A DNA stretch of 57,532 nt, taken from positions 1 through 57,532 of the forward strand of contig CANFHZ010000003.1 of the NCBI GenBank assembly GCA_947446885.1, written 5' to 3'. This document shows positions 29,855-39,000 of this stretch, piece after piece. Source of the DNA: Comamonadaceae bacterium. GTDB lineage: Bacteria > Pseudomonadota > Gammaproteobacteria > Burkholderiales > Burkholderiaceae_C. Made by a program: the position numbers and the translations under genes. Position 1 is the stretch's first letter. Every line of letters begins with the position of its first letter. Under the pieces are notes generated by a model. That model saw only the letters and a program-made list of their open reading frames with translations, did not search any database and was not told where the DNA came from.

Positions 29855-31435
29855 TTATGCGAACCAGCCTTTTTCAGCGATACGCGCATCACCGAAGTCA
29901 TAGCGTCCCGAAGGTGTCAGGCCACGCAGTTTGGTGCTGTGCGCATCCAGGTAATCCTGCACTGCGTAGTTCACCATGCCGGCGTTTTGCGACACCAGCG
30001 ACTGGCAACGCGAGTACAGATCCTGGCGCTTCTTGGGATCGATTTCGAGGCGCGCAGCTTCCAAGGCTTTGGTGAAATCGGCGTTCTCGAAGTGGCTGTC
30101 ATTCCAGGGGTTGCTCTTGCCACCGTAAAAAATGGAGGTCAACTGGTTGTCGATGGTCGGGCGGTTGCCCCAGTACACCGCGCAGAAGGGAACTTTCAAC
30201 CAGACGTTGTCCCAGTAGCCGTCGCCAGAGACGCGCTTCAGGTCCAGGTTGATGCCGGCCTTGGAGAGCGATTCCTGGAAGATCTGGCCCGCGTCGGTTG
30301 CGCCCGAGAACGCGCCTTCTGAGACTTGCAGCTCGATCGCGCCGGAATAATTGGCCTTCTTCATGTGGAACTTGGCTTTTTCTGGGTCGTAGCGGTTCAG
30401 CGGCTGCTTGGCGTCGAAGAACTTCATCTTCGGTCCCACGCAGTTGTCGTTACCGATTGAGGCGAAGCCGCTGTAGACGTTGTCCACAATCTTCTGGCGG
30501 TCGATACCGTACTTGAGCGCCAGCATGACATCGCGGTTGGTGAAGGGGTCTTTGTCGGTGTGGGCCACAAAGCAGAAGCGGTTACCCATGCCCGGTGTGC
30601 GCGAGACGACCAGGTTCTTGTTCTTGGCGAGCAAGGCAGCCGTCTTGGGGTTGACGCGGTTGATGATGTCCACGGTGCCAGTCTGCAGCGCGGTAGTACG
30701 CTGGTTGGCGTCGCCGATATAGATCAGTTCCACACGATCAAAGAAACCGCGGTTGGGCTTCCAGTAGTTACCGGGCTTGCGCTTGAAGGTGGCACGCACG
30801 CCGGGTTGGAACTCTTCGAGCGTGAACGCGCCGGTTCCATCGGGCTTGCTGTAATCTTTGAAGCCGTTTGGCACAACGATGATGTGGTAATCGCTCAGGT
30901 TGAACGGCAAGTCCACATTGCCCTTGCTCATGGTGATCTGCACTTGGTGCGAAGACAGCTTTTTAATGTCTTTGATGTCAGCCAGCAGCGCCTTGGCGGG
31001 CGACTTGGTCTCACCGCGGTGCATGTTCAGCGAGTAAATCACGTCATCCGCGTCCAGGGTTTTGCCGGAGGTGAAGGTGACGCCCTTGCGCACATTGAAA
31101 GTCCAGTCAGCCGCACCGGGCTTGACGTCCCAGCTCTCGAACAGCTCGCCGGTGGCGTCGCCGTTGTCGGCCACTTCAACCAGGTTGTTCCAGAGCATCA
31201 GGCTCATGTTGATTGGGATCGAGTCCGCGTAGGTCAAAGGATCCAGACTGTCCGATGGCGAGCCGCCTTCCATGCCCATGCGCAGGGTTCCGCCCTTTTT
31301 CGGAGCACCCGCACCCATCAGGGTTTGCGCGGATGCAGGGATGGAGCCCATCAGACCCAGAGCGGCAGCGCCGGTCAGAATTTGGCGGCGATCCAGGATG
31401 ATTCCCGATTCGGTTTGGTTGTCAATTTGTGCCAT
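29855..31435 (-). CDS. ABC transporter substrate-binding protein (peptide/SBP_bac_5 family)
   Basis: 526 residues. A twin-Arg-like leader (DRRQILTGAAALGLMGSIPASAQT) precedes the periplasmic domain, with GGTLRMGMEGG, SLDPLTYADS, FNVRKGVTFTSGKTLDADDVIYSL and GTGAFTLEEFQPG typical of DppA/OppA-like proteins. The ligand is not predictable; the adjacent carnitine-type catabolic genes on the same strand suggest a quaternary-ammonium compound or its conjugate. The start ATG 31435 has AGGAAA upstream. A 26-base imperfect palindrome lies 40 bases before the start. Confidence 0.9.
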   Translation of the reverse strand: MAQIDNQTESGIILDRRQILTGAAALGLMGSIPASAQTLMGAGAPKKGGTLRMGMEGGSPSDSLDPLTYADSIPINMSLMLWNNLVEVADNGDATGELFESWDVKPGAADWTFNVRKGVTFTSGKTLDADDVIYSLNMHRGETKSPAKALLADIKDIKKLSSHQVQITMSKGNVDLPFNLSDYHIIVVPNGFKDYSKPDGTGAFTLEEFQPGVRATFKRKPGNYWKPNRGFFDRVELIYIGDANQRTTALQTGTVDIINRVNPKTAALLAKNKNLVVSRTPGMGNRFCFVAHTDKDPFTNRDVMLALKYGIDRQKIVDNVYSGFASIGNDNCVGPKMKFFDAKQPLNRYDPEKAKFHMKKANYSGAIELQVSEGAFSGATDAGQIFQESLSKAGINLDLKRVSGDGYWDNVWLKVPFCAVYWGNRPTIDNQLTSIFYGGKSNPWNDSHFENADFTKALEAARLEIDPKKRQDLYSRCQSLVSQNAGMVNYAVQDYLDAHSTKLRGLTPSGRYDFGDARIAEKGWFA

Positions 31436-31474
31436 GTGTCTAAATTTCCTATAAGTTCTATCAACAATGTTCCG

Positions 31475-31500
31475 AACGTTTCTCATATTTGTGAACCGTT
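31475..31500 (-). promoter_or_regulatory. Candidate operator upstream of ABC transporter operon
   Basis: AACGTTTCTCA-TATT-TGTGAACCGTT: the two 11-base arms match as an inverted repeat at 9 of 11 positions. The position 40-65 bases upstream of the binding-protein ATG suits a transcription-factor site. The regulator is unknown. Confidence 0.4.
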
Positions 31501-31672
31501 GGTACTGCCCGAGGCAAGGAAGTTTGCGCTCCGAGAGTCATCTTACGGTATGAAACCCCCCTGCGCACCCTCAGGTAATCCCTAGGTACAGCGGTTTTTG
31601 ACCAATTTTTCTGACACCTCGGCAATTCCTCAGATTGACTGCATCATGGCCTCTGCAGCCGTCACGCCGCTG

Positions 31673-32461
31673 TCATACACCGCGCCATTGCGGCGGGCGC
31701 TTTTCACCGAAAGCGCGTGGTCCTTCGGTGGCGTCCTCGCTGCGCAGCATGGCGCGATAGGCTGGCAAATCCTGGTGGCGCAGCACCTGGTAGCCCGCTT
31801 CGACCGCCATGCCTTGTGTGCGCCGCAGGACTTCCTTGATCGCCGCTTGCGCCAGTGGTGCGTTTTCCATCAGGGTGCGGGCCAGGGCCAGCGCCGCTGG
31901 CATCAACTGATCCGGTGGGGCGACCTGGTTCACCAGCCCCCAGCGCAGTGCCTCTGCTGCGTCCATGCGCCGCCCGGTGAGCAGTAATTGGGTGGCAATC
32001 GCCCGTGGCAGGCGCTGCGGCAGGCGCAACACGCCGCCCGAGTCGGCCATCAACCCGAGTTTGACTTCGGGGAGGGCGAACTCGGCGGACAGCGATGCGA
32101 CGATCAGGTCGGCCGCCAGCGCCAGTTCAAAGCCCCCGCCCATGGCCAGGCCGTTGACGGCGGCGATAACCGGCTTGCCCAGGCTGAAAAATTCGGTCAG
32201 CCCGGCAAAGCCGCCAGGGCCGTGGTCGGCGTCCACGGCTTCGCCTTCGTTGGCTGCCGCCAGATCCCAGCCCGCGGAGAAAAAGCGGCCGGTGCCCGTG
32301 ATGATGCCCACCCGCAACGCCGGGTCATCCTGCAGGCGGGCAAAAGCGGCGTACAGCGCCAGACTGGTCGGCACGTTGATGGCATTGGCCTTGGGCCGGT
32401 TCAGGGTGATGGTCAGCACGCCCGCTTCGGCGTGGCACTGGACGGCGTCGTTGGCAGACAT
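31673..32461 (-). CDS. Enoyl-CoA hydratase, CaiD-like (carnitinyl-CoA dehydratase candidate)
   Basis: 262 residues of the crotonase family with the oxyanion-hole segments [10 protein letters not shown] and [17 protein letters not shown], and [23 protein letters not shown], which carries the usual active-site region. CaiD-type enzymes interconvert crotonobetainyl-CoA and carnitinyl-CoA. The role is inferred from the carnitine genes in the same block. It is 12 bases after the CoA ligase stop, so co-transcribed, and is the last catabolic gene before the ABC importer. Confidence 0.8.
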   Translation of the reverse strand: MSANDAVQCHAEAGVLTITLNRPKANAINVPTSLALYAAFARLQDDPALRVGIITGTGRFFSAGWDLAAANEGEAVDADHGPGGFAGLTEFFSLGKPVIAAVNGLAMGGGFELALAADLIVASLSAEFALPEVKLGLMADSGGVLRLPQRLPRAIATQLLLTGRRMDAAEALRWGLVNQVAPPDQLMPAALALARTLMENAPLAQAAIKEVLRRTQGMAVEAGYQVLRHQDLPAYRAMLRSEDATEGPRAFGEKRPPQWRGV

Positions 32462-32473
32462 GGCAGCTTTCTT

Positions 32474-34621
32474 TCAAGGGTTTTGCAATCGGATCAAGGC
32501 GTCCACCGCCAGCACGCCGCGCCCTTGGGGCAAGACCAGCACCGGATTGACGTCGAGCTCTCGCAGGTTCTCAGCGTTGGCCTGTGCGTAATCGACCACA
32601 GCGAGGACTGCATTGAGCAGCGCGTCCACATCGCCCGCTGGCTTGCCGCGAAAGCCGGTGAGCAGCGGCCACACCCTGAGCGATTGCAACGCGGCCAGCA
32701 CCTCGTGGCGCGCTACGGGGAATAGCAGCGTGGCGGCGTCCTGCAGTAGTTCCACCAGCACGCCACCCGCGCCCAGCGTCAGCGTAAGGCCGAACTGCGC
32801 GTCGCGCTGCACGCCCACAATCAGCTCCAGCACCACGTCCTGCGCCATGGTTTCCACCAAAAAGCGCTCCGACAGATGGGCCATCCGCGCCAGCGCGGCA
32901 GCAAGCGCCGCTGCGTCCCGCAGATTCAGTGCCACGCCCCCGGCCTCGGTTTTGTGGGCCAGCTGCTCCGACACCGCTTTGAGCACGACCGGGAAACCCA
33001 GCGCGTTCGCGCAGGCCAGCACCTCGCCCGCCGCAACCAGCTTTCCGTGCGGGATCGGTAGTCCGAAAGCCGCGAGCGCGGCTTTGCCCGCTGCCTCGTC
33101 CAGGGTGCGCACCTGCCCGGTGCTGGATTGCCGTACCAGCGAAGCCAAGGGTGTGGTGCGGCCCAAGCGCGCCCGGGCTGCGCCGATGTCCGCCGCGTGG
33201 CCTATGGCGGCGATGCAGTCGGCCAGGCCTTGCATGGGTGCCACGCCGCGCGCCAGCAGGGTATGGGCAATCTCCTCGGGCAAATCTTCAGGTAGGGAAG
33301 CGACCACCGTGGCAGCAGTGCCAGGCCCGGCCTGCGCCGCTGCATCGGTGAATGCGTCCACCGCCGCGCCCCAGCTGTCGGCGCTGCAGCGGTCCAGGCG
33401 CGGGTAGTCCAGCACCAGGATGTGCGCGTCGAAGCGGCAGTCCATCAGCCCGGCAAAGCATTCGCCCAAAGCGGGGCGGTCGCCCCAGATATAGGTGTGG
33501 TAATCCAGCGGGTTGGCAACCGTCACCTTATCGCCCAGCACCGCGTGCATGCGCTGGTAGGCCGCTGGAGGCAGGGTCGGCATGTCAAGCCCGCGCGCTT
33601 GCGCCAGATCGGCCATGAGCGAAGCCTCGCCGCCTGAGCAGCTCGCGCTGATGATGCGCCGCCCGGGCAGTGCGCCGTGCACATGCAGAAACTTCAGGGT
33701 CTCCAGCATTTCACCGGGCTCGCGCACACGTGCTACGCCGCAGCGTGCGAATAACGCGTCGTAGAGCGCGTCCGGCCCGGCCAGCGAGCTGGTGTGGCTC
33801 ATGGCGGTTTGCGCCCCCAGCGCGGACGAACCGGCTTTGAGCGCCACCAGCGGCACGCCCTGCGCCAATGCCTGCAAGGCCACGGTGCTGAAAGCCGCCA
33901 CGTCATCCAGGCCCTCGATGTGCAGGCCGATGGCGCTGACGCGCGCGTCGGAAAGCAGTGCCTGCACGATGGACTCCATGCTGTCACCTGCCTTGTTCCC
34001 CACCGTAATCAAATACGCTAACGGCAGGCCGCGCCGCTGCATGGTCAGGTTCAGGCCGATGTTGCCGCTTTGGGTGACGATGGCCACCCCGCGCGGCACC
34101 CGCTGCCCGCCGTGCTGGTCCGGCCACAGTGCCACACCGTCCAGGTAATTCAGCATGCCGTAGCAATTGGGGCCTACCAGCGCCATGTCACCGGCTGCCA
34201 CCACCAATGCCTTTTGCAAGGCGATGCCCTCGCCCCCCACTTCGGCAAAGCCCGAGGCATAGCAGATTGCCCCGCCCGCACCGCGCGCTGCCAGCGCCCG
34301 CACCACCTCGACGGTGGCGGCGGCAGGCACGGCAACAAAGCTCGCGTCCGGCGCTTCCGGTAGCGCTGCGACATCCGGGAAGCAGGTCAGACCTTCGACG
34401 GTTTTTCGGGTCGGATGAACCGGCCAGATGTTCCCGGCAAATCCCAGGGCACGGCACTGGCGGACCGCTTCGCTTGCCGAGGCACCGCCGAAAACGGCGA
34501 TGTGGCGTGGTGAAAACAGGCGCTGCAAGCGGGTGCGAACCGGGTTCTTGTTTTCGCCTGGCGCTAGCGCCTGCGCGCTGTGCTCAGCCGAAACGCAGGC
34601 CGTGGCCGCCGGGGTGTTCAC
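32474..34621 (-). CDS. ADP-forming acyl-CoA synthetase (acetate--CoA ligase family)
   Basis: 715 residues with all parts of NDP-forming acyl-CoA synthetases in one chain. First is a CoA-binding Rossmann domain (LFSPRHIAVFGGASASEAV). Next is a succinyl-CoA-ligase-like domain with VGPNCYGMLNY, VTQSGNIGLN and MSHTSSLAGPD (phosphohistidine region). A C-terminal ATP-grasp domain follows (GFPVVLKAVSEQLAHKTEAGGV and ELDVNPVLVLPQGRG). It activates a carboxylate to its CoA ester with ATP to ADP. In this operon the plausible substrate is gamma-butyrobetaine or crotonobetaine. The start overlaps the dehydrogenase stop (ATGA). Confidence 0.87.
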   Translation of the reverse strand: MNTPAATACVSAEHSAQALAPGENKNPVRTRLQRLFSPRHIAVFGGASASEAVRQCRALGFAGNIWPVHPTRKTVEGLTCFPDVAALPEAPDASFVAVPAAATVEVVRALAARGAGGAICYASGFAEVGGEGIALQKALVVAAGDMALVGPNCYGMLNYLDGVALWPDQHGGQRVPRGVAIVTQSGNIGLNLTMQRRGLPLAYLITVGNKAGDSMESIVQALLSDARVSAIGLHIEGLDDVAAFSTVALQALAQGVPLVALKAGSSALGAQTAMSHTSSLAGPDALYDALFARCGVARVREPGEMLETLKFLHVHGALPGRRIISASCSGGEASLMADLAQARGLDMPTLPPAAYQRMHAVLGDKVTVANPLDYHTYIWGDRPALGECFAGLMDCRFDAHILVLDYPRLDRCSADSWGAAVDAFTDAAAQAGPGTAATVVASLPEDLPEEIAHTLLARGVAPMQGLADCIAAIGHAADIGAARARLGRTTPLASLVRQSSTGQVRTLDEAAGKAALAAFGLPIPHGKLVAAGEVLACANALGFPVVLKAVSEQLAHKTEAGGVALNLRDAAALAAALARMAHLSERFLVETMAQDVVLELIVGVQRDAQFGLTLTLGAGGVLVELLQDAATLLFPVARHEVLAALQSLRVWPLLTGFRGKPAGDVDALLNAVLAVVDYAQANAENLRELDVNPVLVLPQGRGVLAVDALIRLQNP

Positions 34622-35790
34622 GCGCCGTGTACGCGCAGCATGGCGCGCGAAATGATGTGGCGCTGGATTTCGCTGGTGCCATCCCAGATGCGCTCCACCC
34701 GGGCGTCACGCCAGAAGCGCTCAATCGGCAGCTGGTTCATCAGCCCCATGCCGCCAAAAATTTGCAGCGCGTTGTCGGTCACGCGCGCCAGCGCCTCCGA
34801 GGCGAATAGTTTGGCCATGGCGGCGTCGGAATCGCTCATGCTGCCCTGGTCGCATTTCCAGGCAGCTTGCAGCGTCAATAGTTCAGCGGCGGCCAGCTCG
34901 GTGGCCATGTCGGCGAGCTTGAAGCCCGTGCCCTGGAACTTGCCTATGGGCTGGCCGAACTGCTTGCGCGTGGCGGCCCACTGCGTGGCCATTTCCATCA
35001 CCCGCTGGCCGCGTCCCACGCTGGTGGCAGCCACGGTCAGGCGGGTGGCGCCCAGCCACTGGCCCATCAAATCAAAACCTTTGCCTTCCTCGCCCAGGCG
35101 CTTGTAGGCGGGCACGCGACAGTCGCTGAAAAACAGCTCGCACTGGTGGTAGCCCCGGTGCGAGACGCAGGCCGGGCCCCGGCGCACGGTCAGTCCGGGT
35201 GAATCCAGATCTACCAAAAAGCCGGTGATTTTTTTCTTGGGGCCGTGCGTGGTTTCTTCGACGCCGGTGGCGGCGAACAGCACCACAAAGTCGCTCATGT
35301 CGGCGTGGCTGATGAAGTGCTTGGTGCCATTGATGATGTAGTCGGCGTTTTCGCCGCTGCCGTCGCGCGTGGCCCGGGTTTGCATACCGCGCACGTCCGA
35401 GCCGGCGTTGGGCTCCGTCATGGCCAGGCAGTCGTGGCGTTCGCCCCGGATAGTGGGCAGCAAATACTCTTCAATCTGTGCGCCTTGGCAGGCCCGCAGG
35501 ATGTTGCTGGGGCGGGCAATCAGCATTTGCAGGCCGTAGGAGGCACGGCCCAGTTCACGTTCCATCAAGGCCAGGGTGAAATTGTCCAGCCCGCCGCCGC
35601 CCAGTTCGGCCGGCATATTGGCGGCGTACAGACCGACTTCCATCGCTTTGTTCTGGATGGACTGTGCGAGTTCGGACGGGATGGCGTCGGTGCGCTCCAC
35701 CTCGTCTTCATACGGGTACAGCTCTTTTTCGACAAAGGCGCGCACCGTGTCGACGATCATGGTTTGTTCGCTGCTCAGTTGGAAGTGCAT
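34618..35790 (-). CDS. Acyl-CoA dehydrogenase (gamma-butyrobetainyl-CoA dehydrogenase candidate)
   Basis: 390 residues of a FAD-dependent acyl-CoA dehydrogenase: FVEKELYPYEDEVER near the N-terminus, CLAMTEPNAGSDVRGMQT (signature 1), FGQPIGKFQ and QIFGGMGLMNQLPIERFWRDARVERIWDGTSEIQ (signature 2; the expected catalytic Glu is in ERIWDGTSE). It would introduce the double bond of crotonobetainyl-CoA if the pathway reading is right. The start ATG 35790 (MHFQLSSEQ) matches the family N-terminus. It lies 20 bases after the thioesterase stop. Confidence 0.86.
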   Translation of the reverse strand: MHFQLSSEQTMIVDTVRAFVEKELYPYEDEVERTDAIPSELAQSIQNKAMEVGLYAANMPAELGGGGLDNFTLALMERELGRASYGLQMLIARPSNILRACQGAQIEEYLLPTIRGERHDCLAMTEPNAGSDVRGMQTRATRDGSGENADYIINGTKHFISHADMSDFVVLFAATGVEETTHGPKKKITGFLVDLDSPGLTVRRGPACVSHRGYHQCELFFSDCRVPAYKRLGEEGKGFDLMGQWLGATRLTVAATSVGRGQRVMEMATQWAATRKQFGQPIGKFQGTGFKLADMATELAAAELLTLQAAWKCDQGSMSDSDAAMAKLFASEALARVTDNALQIFGGMGLMNQLPIERFWRDARVERIWDGTSEIQRHIISRAMLRVHGA

Positions 35791-35809
35791 GGTGGACTTA
35801 TCAAAAAAA

Positions 35810-36376
35810 TCAGGTGCTGCGGCGTATGCCCATGGGGCGGCCGACTTGGGGAGGAATGGGGAGGGTGGAGTGGGCTTGCAAAATGGCTTGCAGGCGGGCG
35901 TACAAAAAGTCCGGTAGGGCGGCGGCGCGGCCTTTGGCCATGTCCACATGCACCAGCATCTGTTCCCCCGTGCACAGCAGATCGCCGCTGCCCGCGTGGT
36001 ACATGCAGTGGATCAGGTGGATGCGCCGGGGGTCCAGGTCCAGCAGTTGCAAAGTGAGGCGAAGCGCTTCGCCCTGCGCCACTTCTTTCACATAGTGGAT
36101 ATGGGTTTGCGCGGTGTACAGCGAATGCCCATCCTGGTCGCGGTAGGACTCGTCGATGCCGATGTAGCGGAAGAAGGCATCCGAGTTGTCGCCAAACACC
36201 AGCAGGTAGCAGGACTCGCTCATGTGGCCGTTGTAGTCCACCCAGTCCCACAGCACATGGGGGCGGTGCAGGCACAGCGGCGCGTCGATGGGGGCGGCCG
36301 GATCCCAGGCCCGTGCCGGCGTGTTTTCCAGTGGCGTACGTACGCCGTGCCGGGAGGGTGGGTGGGCTTTGGACAT
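35810..36376 (-). CDS. Hotdog-fold acyl-CoA thioesterase (first of two paralogues)
   Basis: 188 residues of the 4-hydroxybenzoyl-CoA thioesterase/FcbC-like group: WDWVDYNGHMSESCY holds the catalytic Asp, then HSLYTAQTHIHYVKEV. It shares this architecture with the protein at 37504-38010. In Pseudomonas carnitine catabolism CdhB is a betainyl-CoA thioesterase; one of the two paralogues here may have that role and the other may free carnitine from carnitinyl-CoA. The N-terminal 35 residues are an extension relative to the fold. Confidence 0.8.
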   Translation of the reverse strand: MSKAHPPSRHGVRTPLENTPARAWDPAAPIDAPLCLHRPHVLWDWVDYNGHMSESCYLLVFGDNSDAFFRYIGIDESYRDQDGHSLYTAQTHIHYVKEVAQGEALRLTLQLLDLDPRRIHLIHCMYHAGSGDLLCTGEQMLVHVDMAKGRAAALPDFLYARLQAILQAHSTLPIPPQVGRPMGIRRST

Positions 36377-36394
36377 GGTGGGGCGGCTTGCTGG

Positions 36395-37489
36395 TCAGGG
36401 CGGCGGGATGAGTGCGAGTTTGCCCAGAAACTGCTTGGCCGAAAAATCGGCCTGGGCTTGCGCAATGTCCGCCAAGGCATAGCTTTGCGCGAGCAGCGGC
36501 CCCAGTTCGCCGCGTTCGATGTAGCCGATAAGGTTCTCGAAAATCGCGTCTTCCTGAAAAGTGCAGCCGAACAGCGCGAGGTCTTTAAGGTAGAGCGTAC
36601 GCAAGTCCAGCGGCACCACGGGGCCGGCGATCGCGCCGGCACTGGCATAGCGCCCGCCGGTGCGCAGCACATCGAGCAGCAGCGGCCACTGCGCGCCGCC
36701 CACCAGATCGATCACCACGCTGACCGCGTTGTGCCCCAGGCTGCGCAGCGCATCCTCGCCCCGGTCTATGGCCGCCTGTGCGCCGAGTGCCAGCACGCCT
36801 GCGTGCTTGGCGGTTGCGGCCTGTACCACCACCTGCGCGCCCCGGCGCAAGGCGAGTTGAACCGCCGCACTGCCTACGCCACCCGATGCCCCGGTGACCA
36901 GCACCCTGTCCCCGGCCCGCACACCGCTGCGCGTGAGCAGGTTCTCGGCTGTGGAATAGGCGCAGGGGAAAGTGGCCAGCTCGGCGTCGGACAAATGGCT
37001 GCGTATGGGCAGCGCCGCGTCGGACGGCACTTTGGTGTACTGGGCAAACGCGCCATCGCATTCGGAGCCCAGGTACCAGCAGGCAAAAGGCGCGTAGCCC
37101 GCGTACATGCGCAGCACCGGCCGCACCAGCACGCGCTCACCCATGCGCTGTGCGTCCACCCCCGGACCGACGCCCACGATCCTGCCGCAGCAGTCCGCAC
37201 CCTGGATACGCGGAAAAGCCATGGCGGTGCCGCCCCAGCCGGGCGTGGCATCGGAACCGGCGTCAAAGCCCACGCCCTCCGAAGCGCTGGAGGCATCCAC
37301 CGTTTTGGAATACCAGCCGGTGCGGGTGTTGATATCGGTGTTGTTGACCGCCGAGGCTCCGACGCGGATCAGCACCTCGCCGGTCTGGGGGACTGGCAGC
37401 GGAACGTCGCTGCGGTAGACCAGCTTCTCCGGCCCGCCAAAGCCGGTCAGCACGGCGGCGTGCATGGTGGCAGGCAGTGCGGCGGGCAT
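36395..37489 (-). CDS. MDR-family quinone oxidoreductase-like enzyme
   Basis: 364 residues of the medium-chain dehydrogenase/reductase superfamily: the GroES-like N-terminal part (HAAVLTGFGGPEKLVYRSDVP, ADCCGRIVGVGPGV) and the nucleotide-binding motif VTGASGGVGSAAVQLALRRGA in the middle. Typical catalytic zinc ligands are not all present, which favours a zinc-free NAD(P)H quinone reductase or enoyl reductase. The substrate is unknown; it lies between the two thioesterase genes. ATG 37489 is used; ATG 37465 is possible. There is no clear ribosome-binding site. Confidence 0.75.
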   Translation of the reverse strand: MPAALPATMHAAVLTGFGGPEKLVYRSDVPLPVPQTGEVLIRVGASAVNNTDINTRTGWYSKTVDASSASEGVGFDAGSDATPGWGGTAMAFPRIQGADCCGRIVGVGPGVDAQRMGERVLVRPVLRMYAGYAPFACWYLGSECDGAFAQYTKVPSDAALPIRSHLSDAELATFPCAYSTAENLLTRSGVRAGDRVLVTGASGGVGSAAVQLALRRGAQVVVQAATAKHAGVLALGAQAAIDRGEDALRSLGHNAVSVVIDLVGGAQWPLLLDVLRTGGRYASAGAIAGPVVPLDLRTLYLKDLALFGCTFQEDAIFENLIGYIERGELGPLLAQSYALADIAQAQADFSAKQFLGKLALIPPP

Positions 37490-37503
37490 GGCGTGGTGTG
37501 CGT

Positions 37504-38010
37504 TTATTTCTTGACGGGCAGGCCGATCACGCTGCCCAGCCGGGCAGGGCGCGGCAGCGTCGCGTGCTGCGCCGCCAAGGGCTGCAAGTGCAACAGCACC
37601 TGCGGCGCAAAAGGCGCGCTGCGGGGGCCGCGCATGTCCATGTTCAAGAGCATTTGCTCGCCCAGCGCCGCTGCGCCATCCACCCCCGGCACGTACAGCG
37701 CGAGCGCCACATGCAGGCGTTTGGCATCGATGGCCACTACTTGCGCGCGCACTTCCAGTGCTGCGCCCAGTTTGACCTCGCGCAGGTAATGGATGTGGGC
37801 CTCCAGCGTGAACAGCGAATGCGATAGCGCCGCGCGTCCGGCGGCATCCAGCCCGATGCGGTCCATCAAGCCGTCCACGCCGTAGCTGAACAACAGGGAA
37901 TAAAAGGCGTCGCGCAAATGGCCGTTGTAGTCCACCCATTCGGGCAGCACCGCGCCCTGGTAGGTAAGCAGGGGCAGCGGTGGCGCTATCGCGCTGGTGG
38001 CCTCAGGCAT
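37504..38010 (-). CDS. Hotdog-fold acyl-CoA thioesterase (second paralogue; betainyl-CoA thioesterase candidate)
   Basis: 168 residues with [20 protein letters not shown] (catalytic Asp) and [19 protein letters not shown], matching the sister protein at 35810-36376 in order and spacing. The gene overlaps the carnitine dehydrogenase 3' end by eight bases, as expected for CdhB, the thioesterase that releases glycine betaine from betainyl-CoA. The assignment of this copy rather than the other to CdhB rests on adjacency only. Confidence 0.8.
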   Translation of the reverse strand: MPEATSAIAPPLPLLTYQGAVLPEWVDYNGHLRDAFYSLLFSYGVDGLMDRIGLDAAGRAALSHSLFTLEAHIHYLREVKLGAALEVRAQVVAIDAKRLHVALALYVPGVDGAAALGEQMLLNMDMRGPRSAPFAPQVLLHLQPLAAQHATLPRPARLGSVIGLPVKK

Positions 38011-38968
38011 CCGGCGCGATTCCGTGTTTCAGCTTGGTCGACTTGATAGCGGCCTGCACAGCCATCAGGCAGTCGTCGCGGTAACGCTCCCAATCGGCAA
38101 TGCTGCGTCCGGCCAGTTGTTCCTCGCTGCCCTCGGCCACGGCGTCGAGCAGGGCGTCGGTGAGTTCGGGAGCTTCCAGCTTGGTCCAGGGTAATTTCAG
38201 CGCCGGGCCGAACTGCGCCATAAAGTGGCGCATGCCGGCGTCGCCACCGGCCAGGGTGTAGATCAAAAAGCTACCCATGAAAGACCAGCGCATGCCCGCG
38301 CCAAAGCGGATCGCGTCGTCAATCTCGCCGGTGGTCGCCACGCCATCGTTGACCAGGTGCAGCGACTCGCGCCACATGGCCTCCAACAGCCGGTCGGCAA
38401 TAAAACCGGGGACCTCTTTGCGCACATGCAGCGGGCGCATGCCCAAGCTGCGGTAGACCTGCATGGCGGCTTGCACCGCCTCAGGCGCGGTGTTCACGCC
38501 GCCCACCACTTCCACCAGCGGCAGCAAATACACCGGGTTGAAGGGATGGCCGACCACGCAGCGCTCGGGATGCCGGGCCTGGGCATAAAAGTCGCTGGGC
38601 AAGAGGCCCGAGGTGCTGGAGCCGATCAGCACATTCGGCCGCGCGGCTGCGGTGATTTGCGCATGCAGCGACAGCTTGAGGTCCTCGCGCTCAGGCGCGC
38701 TTTCCTGGATGAAGTCAGCATGCGCCACGCATTCTTCGACGGTGGCGACGAATCGCATACGGTCTTGCGAAGCGCCGGGTGCCAGGCCCTGCGCGGTCAG
38801 CGCGCCCCAGGCTTTGGCGGTGCGCGCACGCAGCGCGGCTTCGGCACCGGGGGCCGGGTCCCAGGCAATCACGTCCAGGCCGTGGGCCAGGGCGCGGGCC
38901 ACCCAGCCGCTGCCGATCACGCCGGTGCCCAGGGCCGCAAAGGTTTTGATGTCGGTGTTGAAGTTCAT
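38003..38968 (-). CDS. cdhA: L-carnitine 3-dehydrogenase (3-hydroxyacyl-CoA dehydrogenase family)
   Basis: 321 residues. The Rossmann motif [19 protein letters not shown] near the N-terminus, then [50 protein letters not shown] and [18 protein letters not shown] are the pattern of carnitine dehydrogenases, which oxidise L-carnitine to 3-dehydrocarnitine with NAD+. It is followed by a thioesterase gene and preceded by a BKACE gene, the same trio as the Pseudomonas cdh locus. The start ATG is 38968. Confidence 0.85.
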   Translation of the reverse strand: MNFNTDIKTFAALGTGVIGSGWVARALAHGLDVIAWDPAPGAEAALRARTAKAWGALTAQGLAPGASQDRMRFVATVEECVAHADFIQESAPEREDLKLSLHAQITAAARPNVLIGSSTSGLLPSDFYAQARHPERCVVGHPFNPVYLLPLVEVVGGVNTAPEAVQAAMQVYRSLGMRPLHVRKEVPGFIADRLLEAMWRESLHLVNDGVATTGEIDDAIRFGAGMRWSFMGSFLIYTLAGGDAGMRHFMAQFGPALKLPWTKLEAPELTDALLDAVAEGSEEQLAGRSIADWERYRDDCLMAVQAAIKSTKLKHGIAPDA

Positions 38969-39000
38969 GGTGTCCTCGCTATTTCGTTGGGTACAGCGGA

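Noticed and set aside
35948-37789. 613-codon open frame opposite the thioesterase and MDR genes
   Set aside because: Spans three real genes on the other strand and has no motifs.
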